Shown here one piece after another: positions 1 to 4,910 of a DNA stretch of 5,168 nt. The stretch is taken from contig DBVX01000051.1 of the NCBI GenBank assembly GCA_002308815.1, positions 9,105-14,272 on the forward strand, in the 5' to 3' direction. Every line of letters starts with the position of its first letter. Within the stretch, counting starts at the first letter, position 1. The DNA comes from Bacteroidales bacterium UBA1253 (GTDB taxonomy: Bacteria; Bacteroidota; Bacteroidia; Bacteroidales; Paludibacteraceae). Under the pieces are notes generated by a model. That model searched no databases. It saw only the letters and a program-made list of their open reading frames with translations, and had not been told where the DNA came from. The position numbers and the translations under genes were made by a program.

Positions 1-425
1 GCCTTGTTAGCCTCTACTTCCTGAGCGTGCTGTTTCTTTGCCGCCTCGATTTTCCTATTCGCCTCTTCCTGACTTATCTTGCCGTTTTTGGCATCTTTCT
101 GAGCCTTCCAAGCGTTGAAGCGGCGTTGTGCCTCTTCCTCGTTGAACGCACCTTTTGCCACGCCTCCTTTGAGGTGCTTCATAAGCATAACACCTTCCAC
201 ACTCAAGATGTGGCGTACGGTGTCTGTGGGCTGTGCACCTACACCTACCCAGTACATAGCGCGGTCGAAATTGAGGTCGATCATCGCGGGGTTGAGGTTT
301 GGGTTGTACGAACCGATACGCTCAATGAATTTGCCGTCACGCGGCGCGCGGCTGTCTGCCACTACGATGTGGTAGTAGGCGTAATCTTTGTGACCATGAC
401 GAGCCAGACGAATTTTAGTTGCCAT
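1..425 (-). CDS. rpsP: 30S ribosomal protein S16 (3' end outside window)
   Basis: S16 is a small-subunit protein that binds 16S rRNA and helps assemble the 30S body. The minus strand from ATG at 425 reads [20 protein letters not shown], then [22 protein letters not shown], the classic S16 start, and continues through the conserved [13 protein letters not shown] stretch. The S16 core occupies roughly residues 1-80. After it comes a charged tail rich in Lys, Glu, Ala and Gln (residues about 90-141) that runs off the window with no stop. Proteobacterial S16 proteins are often near 80 residues, while Bacteroidota versions carry such extensions, so the tail is normal for the phylum. 141 complete codons are visible. 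A promoter-like pair lies about 100 bases upstream with a hairpin in the leader. The gene is transcribed in the same direction as the DUF262-HNH gene, but 288 bases separate them, so it probably has its own promoter. Confidence 0.97.
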   Translation of the reverse strand, partial: MATKIRLARHGHKDYAYYHIVVADSRAPRDGKFIERIGSYNPNLNPAMIDLNFDRAMYWVGVGAQPTDTVRHILSVEGVMLMKHLKGGVAKGAFNEEEAQRRFNAWKAQKDAKNGKISQEEANRKIEAAKKQHAQEVEANK

Positions 426-486
426 ATTATTAATGGGTCTTTTATGGGCTGCCTTTTCACGAAAGGTCTGCCCGAGGTTAATAACT

Positions 487-522
487 GCGCTTTTTCTGTG
501 GTACACAGACCGAAAAAAGCGC
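487..522 (-). promoter_or_regulatory. hairpin in the rpsP leader
   Basis: GCGCTTTTT (487-495) and CTGTG (496-500) pair with CACAG (504-508) and AAAAAAGCGC (513-522), leaving a GTA loop and a four-base bulge on one side. It lies at the predicted start of the rpsP transcript, just downstream of the -7 element. It has no T-run after it on the minus strand, so it is not an evident terminator. It could stabilise the mRNA 5' end or take part in ribosomal-protein feedback control. Neither role can be shown from this sequence alone. Confidence 0.4.
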
Positions 523-523
523 G

Positions 524-554
524 CGAAGATACCGCCTCCCGTTCACGCGACAAA
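524..554 (-). promoter_or_regulatory. candidate rpsP promoter
   Basis: Read on the minus strand, TTTG (551-554) is followed after 19 bases by TATCTTCG (524-531). This is one base off the Bacteroidota -7 consensus TAnnTTTG and has usual spacing. Transcription would begin near 517 and give a leader of about 90 bases before the rpsP start codon. It was identified by pattern only. Confidence 0.4.
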
Positions 555-675
555 ACTTTTGAGATGTTTTTTGTTCAAAAAGTCTGTAACTAACTGGTTT
601 ATAAGCATACATATTCCTCTCAATCCGCAATCAGACAGAATGCTGAAAGGGAATCTATTGATGCTTTTTATTATT

Positions 676-695
676 TTATCGTATGCGAACGATAA
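676..695. repeat. perfect 7-base inverted repeat after the HNH gene
   Basis: TTATCGT and ACGATAA flank a six-base spacer, beginning 19 bases past the stop codon of the DUF262-HNH gene. A T-rich run (665-677) lies on the rpsP-proximal side. On the minus strand the hairpin is followed by A-rich rather than T-rich sequence, so it does not fit a standard intrinsic terminator for the nuclease gene. It may be a weak transcription end or 3' mRNA stabiliser. The rest of the 426-713 gap holds only the rpsP promoter and leader; no other gene is visible there. Confidence 0.35.
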
Positions 696-713
696 TCCTT
701 CCACTGTGAAAAC

Positions 714-1796
714 TTACTTGCAGCTTTTCCTCCTGTTGCAATCGCGGCACAGCATCTGGCAATTGTCGGGCGTGGTATGTCCGCCCTTTGACCACGGCAA
801 GATATGGTCCGCCTCCATCTGCTCAATCTCAAAATGCTTGCCGCAAACAGGACAGATGCCGCCCTGTTTCTCGTATTGCCTGCGTTTGGTATTGCCGTCA
901 AACGCACGCAGTTGCAAATGATGTTCGTCACCGTCAAAGATGAACCAATAAACGCCTTTCTGATTGACGATATCCGAGTCTTGCATCAGGTCGTGAATGT
1001 GTTGCTCAAGGTCATCTTTGTCAATGTGCGTTGAGCCGTACTTGTTGTAGATAGCACCCCAGTCCACACCTTTCATCACCGAGCGGTATTTGAATGTCGC
1101 CTGCACCCAGTTGATGACCTGTTGGAAATAGAGCCAAAGGGCGGTCGCGTCCTTGTCTTTGATAGAGTGCGTTGCCATATACTGCTCAATCTGGCCGCTA
1201 CTAATCCAGTCAAGCACGGTCTCGAGATAGTCCTGCTGAATAGGTGAACCCGTCAGGTATTTGTTGCCCATAAGATATGCGCCGCAGTTGGACTTGGAGA
1301 AATACCGCTTGGCGTCCGACAGCCACAGCGAGGCATAGACTGCATTCAGAAGTTCCTGATTGGTCAGTTTCTTGCCCGCAATATTGATGGTTTTGAACCA
1401 TTTGAGTTTCTCCGTATCTGTTCCGGTGCAGAGATAAATGAATAGTTCATAGTTCAAAATCTGTTCTTTCTCCTCATGTGTCAGGTTGCCGAAATAGCGG
1501 AACAGATGCGCAAAGTCGCCGTTCACGTACTGACAAATGGATATCGTGCGCTGCTGTCCATCAATGATTTCGCAGGTACCATCGTCACGTACCGACCAGT
1601 ACATCACGTTAAGCGGGAAATCCTGTGTGATAGTGTCAATCACGGCATCGCGTTCCTTGTCGTTATAAACGAACTCACGCTGAAACGGCGGACGAACATC
1701 CAAATTACCACCATAGGCTTTCACGCCAGCTTCCTGATTATCCACGTAGCCTTCTGTGAGCTCGCAGACGGTAATCTTGTGTAACTCTATCTTCAT
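714..1796 (-). CDS. DUF262 (ParB-like) protein with C-terminal HNH endonuclease domain
   Basis: This 360-residue protein is a predicted defence nuclease. The N-terminal part (about residues 10-200) is DUF262: PPFQREFVYNDKERDAVIDT at 36-55 and IDGQQRT at 78-84. The latter corresponds to the DGQQR motif linked to NTP use in GmrS and SspE type proteins. A helical middle region follows. The C-terminus (about 305-358) is an HNH domain: CPVC at 315-318, ADHILPWSKGG at 329-339, Asn345, then C350-x2-C353 and Asn354. The two CxxC pairs should bind a structural zinc, and His331 is the likely catalytic base. No signal peptide or membrane segment is seen, so it should act in the cytoplasm on DNA. Most characterised DUF262 nucleases carry DUF1524 instead of a zinc-type HNH. 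It lies downstream of the EcoRI-type methyltransferase on the same strand, which suggests a restriction-modification partnership; substrate and cofactor are unknown. No clear Shine-Dalgarno sequence precedes ATG 1796, as is common in Bacteroidota. Confidence 0.92.
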   Translation of the reverse strand: MKIELHKITVCELTEGYVDNQEAGVKAYGGNLDVRPPFQREFVYNDKERDAVIDTITQDFPLNVMYWSVRDDGTCEIIDGQQRTISICQYVNGDFAHLFRYFGNLTHEEKEQILNYELFIYLCTGTDTEKLKWFKTINIAGKKLTNQELLNAVYASLWLSDAKRYFSKSNCGAYLMGNKYLTGSPIQQDYLETVLDWISSGQIEQYMATHSIKDKDATALWLYFQQVINWVQATFKYRSVMKGVDWGAIYNKYGSTHIDKDDLEQHIHDLMQDSDIVNQKGVYWFIFDGDEHHLQLRAFDGNTKRRQYEKQGGICPVCGKHFEIEQMEADHILPWSKGGHTTPDNCQMLCRDCNRRKSCK

Positions 1797-1846
1797 GGTT
1801 GCTATGTTTTGTTCACTTTCTTTTCCGCTACGGATGCGCTACCCTC

Positions 1847-1880
1847 ACTATAGGGATACTTATACGATACTAAAGGGATA
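1847..1880. repeat. two 12-base direct repeats upstream of the DUF262-HNH gene
   Basis: ACTATAGGGATA (1847-1858) and ACTAAAGGGATA (1869-1880) differ at one base and start 22 bases apart, about two helical turns. They lie 51-84 bases before the nuclease start codon, inside the gap left after the ATPase remnant. Spaced direct repeats like this can be operator sites, but no regulator gene is visible in the window. The first copy also sits inside a short inverted repeat, CCCT-cactat-AGGG (1842-1855). Confidence 0.4.
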
Positions 1881-1882
1881 GC

Positions 1883-2092
1883 CTATGGTTTCAGGCAACC
1901 TATCGGCACGACGCATACACCATCGTTGCGTCTGTATGCCAACTGCCCTCCGGTAAGCACCAACATCAAATCAGGCTCGCGCAATCGTATTTGTGGTTGC
2001 TCGCTGTTATATTTCTGTATTAAAGATTTTAATTTCAGCAGATGCGATGCCCCTTCTTCTATATCACGGCTTCCCAACTTACATTCTTTATT
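1883..2092 (-). pseudogene. C-terminal remnant of an AAA-type ATPase (DUF4143-like family)
   Basis: The minus-strand frame ending at TAG 1883 reads ECKLGSRDIEEGASHLLKLK, then a short linker, then LREPDLMLVLTGG and VCVVPIGCLKP. From memory this is the C-terminal end of the Bacteroidota ATP-binding proteins with a DUF4143-like C-terminal domain, usually around 400 residues long. Only about 68 codons remain. The Walker motifs and the rest of the protein are missing. The frame is closed upstream by TAA at 2093-2095, and there is no ATG at the proper place; the only usable start would be TTG 2077. It is therefore most likely a broken gene rather than a functional small protein. It sits between the methyltransferase and the nuclease, so its parent was probably lost by deletion or displaced when the defence genes arrived. 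Family assignment is by recalled motifs, without a database search. Confidence 0.75.
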
Positions 2093-2108
2093 TTATTTAT
2101 GCAAATTC

Positions 2109-2150
2109 ACTTGGCATTTTTGCGGTATTTTACTTGGCATTTTTGTGGTA
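2109..2150. repeat. 23-base tandem repeat, 1.8 copies
   Basis: A 23-base unit starting ACTTGGCATTTTTG (2109-2131) is followed at once by a second copy cut at 19 bases (2132-2150), with one difference (TGCGG against TGTGG). It lies between the 3' end of the methyltransferase and the ATPase remnant, directly upstream of the remnant in its reading direction. It may be part of the original upstream region of the ATPase gene, but this is inference. It has no CRISPR-like spacers. Confidence 0.6.
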
Positions 2151-2171
2151 CAACAGACCATGGGAAGTGTG

Positions 2172-3221
2172 TTACCGCTTCCGACGGATGAGGATGCGGG
2201 TGTATAATGCTTTTCCATTTAATATCGGAGCATCATATCTATCCCACGGTTTTTTATAGTTCTCTAAATAACCATCACCACCTCGGTCTGTCGTCCAAAT
2301 AATTTCAAATTGCTCTGGATTATACTTATCAAGAAAAGTAATTGGCACGCCTATAATTCCATCATAATCACAAGGAATATCAGTATAAGTATTCACATTG
2401 ATTGCTTTCCAATTATCGTAAGTTGGATATTCTTCTTCATTATATCTTTTGAACAAAATCAAATCTTCATTGTGTCGGGAAACGGGCATATTTGTGTACC
2501 AACACGATGTTGAAACTCGCGCCACCTTCTTTCCATCTTCAATGTGGTGGTATTTTTCAAATGACTCAGGTACAAAGAAAAACATACCCACATTGAAATT
2601 AGTATACCCCGTGCGGATTTTGTTCTCTTGGAACATTCTAAAAGTAGTCTTGTATTTCAGTGCATTTGTATTGCCAATAATAATGAACTGTTTGCCTGAT
2701 TTGTCAAGCAAATCAAGATATTCACGAAACAAAGAAAATGGTGGATTTGTGACAACTATATCCGATTCTTTGAGTAACTTGACACATTCAGGGCTATCGA
2801 AAGAGCCGTTGCCTTTGAGAATGGAAATGACATTTTTGTCATTTTGCATAAGGTATTTGACATCAGCGAGATTGATTGCACCGTCACCATTATAGTCCTC
2901 CACTTCGCTTATTTCCACTTTATAGGCAATCTTCTTCGGATCATCTACGGTATCGCCAAAATCAAGCAGCAGTTCATTTCCCGATACGGGTGAACCGTTG
3001 TAGCAGGTGGCAATAAGTTTCTTCAATCCAAGTGAATTGAAGTTCAGAGCAAAGTACTTGAAGAAATTACTTTCGAAGGGGTCATCGCAGTTGCAAAGCA
3101 CAACCCTGTCCTTGAAATAAGGTTTGTAGTATTTGAGTTCTTTCTCTATATCCACAAGTTGGGTGTAGAACTCATCCTTTTTTGCTTTGCCTGCGGCATT
3201 GAGGTCTGCGTTTCGTGCCAT
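2172..3221 (-). CDS. EcoRI-type adenine-specific DNA methyltransferase
   Basis: This protein should transfer a methyl group from S-adenosylmethionine to the N6 of adenine in a specific DNA site. The 349 residues start MARNADLNAAGKAKKDEFYT, very similar to the start of M.EcoRI as I recall it. NCDDPFESNFFKYF (44-57) is the likely SAM-binding motif I of this family, GLKKLIATCYNG lies at 65-76, and NPPF (159-162) is the catalytic motif IV of adenine methyltransferases. The length is close to M.EcoRI. Residues 109-120 (DYNGDGAINLAD) look like an EF-hand or dockerin calcium loop between motifs I and IV. The recognition site cannot be read from the sequence and need not be GAATTC. The gene is clearly more AT-rich than the nuclease gene and flanking core genes, especially in its 3' half, which suggests separate acquisition. 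It is followed after 375 bases by the DUF262-HNH gene on the same strand. No good Shine-Dalgarno sequence is seen; an inverted repeat touches the start codon. A solitary methyltransferase role remains possible. Confidence 0.93.
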   Translation of the reverse strand: MARNADLNAAGKAKKDEFYTQLVDIEKELKYYKPYFKDRVVLCNCDDPFESNFFKYFALNFNSLGLKKLIATCYNGSPVSGNELLLDFGDTVDDPKKIAYKVEISEVEDYNGDGAINLADVKYLMQNDKNVISILKGNGSFDSPECVKLLKESDIVVTNPPFSLFREYLDLLDKSGKQFIIIGNTNALKYKTTFRMFQENKIRTGYTNFNVGMFFFVPESFEKYHHIEDGKKVARVSTSCWYTNMPVSRHNEDLILFKRYNEEEYPTYDNWKAINVNTYTDIPCDYDGIIGVPITFLDKYNPEQFEIIWTTDRGGDGYLENYKKPWDRYDAPILNGKALYTRILIRRKR

Positions 3222-3239
3222 GGATTGACAGTATATTTG
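3211..3239 (+). promoter_or_regulatory. candidate plus-strand promoter for the 3246-3446 RNA
   Basis: TATATTTG (3232-3239) matches the Bacteroidota -7 consensus TAnnTTTG exactly. The upstream element is weak: TTTC (3211-3214), 17 bases before it, inside the methyltransferase start region. Transcription would begin near 3246 and run away from the methyltransferase into the structured region. Confidence 0.4.
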
Positions 3240-3255
3240 TGCATACTATCAATCC
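3222..3255. promoter_or_regulatory. 34-base inverted repeat abutting the methyltransferase start codon
   Basis: GGATTGA-c-AGTAT (3222-3234) is mirrored by ATACT-a-TCAATCC (3243-3255), giving 12 of 13 complementary positions around an eight-base centre. It begins at the base next to the methyltransferase ATG, so in that mRNA it would fold over the ribosome entry site. At the DNA level it is centred on the plus-strand -7 candidate TATATTTG (3232-3239). Either an operator for a dimeric repressor or a translation-blocking hairpin would fit; the sequence does not decide between them. Confidence 0.6.
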
Positions 3256-3446
3256 GTTAATGCGACAAGAAAATGTGAGTTTCCTATCGCGTACCAAGGC
3301 AACCCGGCAAGGAGACCTTATCCAACTTAAGAAACTCACACAATGTGTGTAAGCATCTATATTAGTTGGAATAAGGTATTCCTATACACGGAAACCTTTA
3401 CATATTATTTGTTGTTTATCTCCAAAGAACTTTGCCGGGTTTTTCG
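3246..3446 (+). ncRNA. candidate structured non-coding RNA, about 200 nt
   Basis: Several complementary segments are packed here. AACCCGGCAA (3301-3310) pairs with TTGCCGGGTT (3432-3441). GGAGA (3311-3315) pairs with TCTCC (3419-3423). CCTTATCCAACT (3316-3327) pairs with 3364-3376 with one bulged A. CACAC-aat-GTGTG (3337-3349) forms an apical hairpin. TGTGAGTTTC (3274-3283) is perfectly complementary to GAAACTCACA (3331-3340) and crosses the other helices, giving pseudoknot topology. The closing helix ends in TTTTT (3440-3444), like an intrinsic terminator, and an exact TAnnTTTG box lies at 3232-3239; together these favour the plus strand. No protein frame explains the region. It could be a Bacteroidales RNA of the 6S or Bacteroidales-1 kind, or a new class. 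The rival view is that the same pairings fold the minus-strand methyltransferase leader. Confidence 0.45.
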
Positions 3447-3551
3447 GTAAACGCGAAATAATAGTAATGCTTGTTATTTTAATATGTAATCGCGCAACGC
3501 CTTGCGCTAATCTATTTCCAAAAAATTTATGTATTACACAAATCTTGCGCG

Positions 3552-3581
3552 CAAAAATACAACTTTTTTGTTATCGGCAAA
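3552..3581 (-). promoter_or_regulatory. candidate methyltransferase promoter
   Basis: On the minus strand, TTTG (3578-3581) is followed after 18 bases by TATTTTTG (3552-3559). Both elements match the Bacteroidota consensus exactly. A transcript from about 3545 would have a leader of roughly 320 bases, covering the whole structured 3222-3446 region, before the methyltransferase start. The surroundings are AT-rich, so chance matches are possible. Confidence 0.45.
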
Positions 3582-3600
3582 TGATTACAACTTTATTACA

Positions 3601-3614
3601 ATTTATCGATAAAT
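3601..3614. promoter_or_regulatory. 14-base perfect palindrome upstream of the outer membrane protein gene
   Basis: ATTTATCGATAAAT is fully self-complementary and lies about 40-55 bases before the predicted transcription start of the downstream gene, a usual place for an activator or repressor dimer. It is AT-rich, so it could be accidental. Confidence 0.3.
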
Positions 3615-3637
3615 ACTCCAGTTCTGTGAAAAAGATG

Positions 3638-3667
3638 CCCTACTTTTGCCGCGCGACAAAAGTAGGG
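3638..3667 (+). promoter_or_regulatory. promoter of the DUF3078 gene inside an 11-base inverted repeat
   Basis: TACTTTTG (3641-3648) matches the -7 consensus TAnnTTTG. It lies about 45 bases before the start codon, giving a leader of about 38 bases. The upstream element is poor (around TTCTG, 3622-3626). The -7 box is the left arm of a perfect inverted repeat, CCCTACTTTTG (3638-3648) and CAAAAGTAGGG (3657-3667), around eight bases. The right arm therefore carries an identical -7 box on the minus strand, with TTTG (3681-3684) 16 bases upstream of it, so two promoters may face each other. The repeat may also be an operator. Confidence 0.5.
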
Positions 3668-3692
3668 ATTATTTTTATAGCAAAGGAGTCAC

Positions 3693-4805
3693 ATGACAAG
3701 GAAACGACTTTTATTCGTAATCTGCTCATTGCTTTCTATGGCAATATACGCGCAAGACGCGCAGCAGACGGAAGCCACTCAACAGGCGTGGAAGTATGAC
3801 GGTATGCTTGGTATAAATGCCACGGCAACAGGTATGGTCAATTGGAACGGTGGCGGCAGCGACAATGCCAGTGCTCTGGCATACGCCAAGTTTCACCTAC
3901 TCTACCACCAGGATGGTGTGGCATGGGAAACGAATTTTGATACCGATTTTGGTTTGACATGGATTGATCAGGAAGACGATCCGTGGAAAAAATCATCTGA
4001 TATAATCAAGTTTGTCACCAAGTTCGGTTGGGAGTTTCAAAAGGGCTGGTATCTGACTGCCTTGGGCGGTTTTCAGAGCCAATATACAGAGGGGCGTGAC
4101 TACAAGAAAGGGAAATACGATCCGGTCATCTCAAACTGGCTCACACCCTCGCGAACGGACTTGTCATTGGGTATTGACTGGAAGACTACGGTCAATGGCT
4201 GCGACTTTTCAGTGTATATGTCGCCCGTTGCGGGTCTGATTACCACTGCATACGTGAGTGATGCCCAGAACAAACAATACACCGATGAATACAAGAATGC
4301 CATGAAAGCCGCCGGACAGACCATCAGCGAAGACTATGTGGATTTTCGTCGTGAGATGCAAATCAAATACGGCACTTACAAAATCATCCAAGATGTCCAT
4401 GGGAACCCGGACATTGACTGGCGTAGCCACCGTGCCGAATTCGGATTCTCGTTCAAGGGAACCATCGCCTACAAATACAAGGACTTGACCCTTGGAACCA
4501 CGCTGGGGCTTTACACTCCCTACCAAGAGAAAGGATATAATCTGAAAGAGGCGTTTGAGAAGGCATACCCGGGCATAAAATATGATGGCTACTACATATA
4601 TTCCAACCTGAACCGTCACTTTGGTTTGTTCGATGTAGATTGGGATTTCAACATCTCCTACCGGTTCCTGAAAGTCATGAATGTAACCCTCTCATCCCAC
4701 CTGAAGTACTTTACTGGTACCTTAATCAAAGATAAGGATGGTGTTGAGAAAGAGCGAGTGCAGTTCAAGTCCATTCTTGGTCTGGGAGTCGGGTACAGTT
4801 TTTGA
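3693..4805 (+). CDS. DUF3078-type outer membrane beta-barrel protein
   Basis: This 370-residue protein is predicted to sit in the outer membrane; its function is unknown. A signal peptide is clear: basic TRKR (2-5), hydrophobic residues 6-19, and likely cleavage after Ala20 before QDAQQ. There is no lipobox. The mature part contains WNGGGSDN (51-58), followed by alternating polar and aromatic strands such as WETNFDTDFGLTW and GWYLTALGGFQSQY. The protein ends LGLGVGYSF with a terminal Phe, as barrel proteins do. The WNGGG and the D-x2-K-x2-D pattern (about 96-105) recall DUF3078, a Bacteroidota family, from memory. The start at 3693 is supported by AAAGGAG (3682-3688) four bases before the ATG, a strong ribosome site for this phylum. 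The gene stands alone on the plus strand, convergent with prfB, so it is probably monocistronic. No transport or enzyme role can be assigned. Confidence 0.85.
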   Translation: MTRKRLLFVICSLLSMAIYAQDAQQTEATQQAWKYDGMLGINATATGMVNWNGGGSDNASALAYAKFHLLYHQDGVAWETNFDTDFGLTWIDQEDDPWKKSSDIIKFVTKFGWEFQKGWYLTALGGFQSQYTEGRDYKKGKYDPVISNWLTPSRTDLSLGIDWKTTVNGCDFSVYMSPVAGLITTAYVSDAQNKQYTDEYKNAMKAAGQTISEDYVDFRREMQIKYGTYKIIQDVHGNPDIDWRSHRAEFGFSFKGTIAYKYKDLTLGTTLGLYTPYQEKGYNLKEAFEKAYPGIKYDGYYIYSNLNRHFGLFDVDWDFNISYRFLKVMNVTLSSHLKYFTGTLIKDKDGVEKERVQFKSILGLGVGYSF

Positions 4806-4910
4806 TTTGTCTCGGATGTACTTGGGTGTTTGTCTCAATAGACTGAAGTGATTTTAAGTCATTCTGTCATGTTTGACGCAGCCTAAAGGAATGATAATTG
4901 CCAGAAGGAA
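4806..4910. other. convergent gap between the DUF3078 gene and prfB
   Basis: This 105-base space separates two genes that face each other. I find only a weak stem, GAAgTGA with TCATTC (4846-4865), and no strong G/C hairpin with a T-run in either direction. Termination on both sides is expected, but a terminator cannot be named with confidence. Confidence 0.4.

Larger units (their letters stand above)
3447..3637. other. AT-rich intergenic stretch without a gene
   Basis: I see no convincing protein or RNA gene here. A plus-strand frame beginning at 3467 and running into the next gene has low-complexity, unfamiliar composition and is most likely chance. The stretch holds a small hairpin, GCGCAA-cgcc-TTGCGC (3492-3507), a minus-strand promoter candidate (3552-3581) and a perfect palindrome (3601-3614). 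Confidence 0.5.

Noticed and set aside
27..593. 188-codon plus-strand open frame over rpsP
   Set aside because: It is antisense to an unmistakable S16 gene, and its protein has no recognisable features; an open frame opposite a GC-biased gene is expected.
433..921. Plus-strand open frame across the rpsP upstream gap and the nuclease 3' end
   Set aside because: It overlaps the HNH coding end antisense, has no ribosome site and no family resemblance.
671..937. Minus-strand frame overlapping the HNH domain
   Set aside because: It is an alternative frame of the nuclease gene, whose own frame carries the complete CxxC and HNH motifs.
2109..2150. CRISPR array
   Set aside because: The units are directly adjoining with no spacers, and there are no cas genes.
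2449..2895. 148-codon plus-strand frame
   Set aside because: It is a shadow antisense to the methyltransferase, which is well supported by motifs.
3222..3446. Retron non-coding RNA
   Set aside because: Flanking complementary arms suggested it, but no reverse transcriptase gene is adjacent.
3467..3799. Plus-strand frame running into the outer membrane protein gene
   Set aside because: It overlaps the strong ribosome site and signal peptide of the real gene in another frame, and its sequence looks random.
4437..4442. GAATTC, the EcoRI site
   Set aside because: The only copy I found; about one is expected in 5 kb, so it shows neither avoidance nor the specificity of the methyltransferase.
4209..4619. 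136-codon minus-strand frame
   Set aside because: It is antisense to the outer membrane protein gene with no start signal or known motifs.
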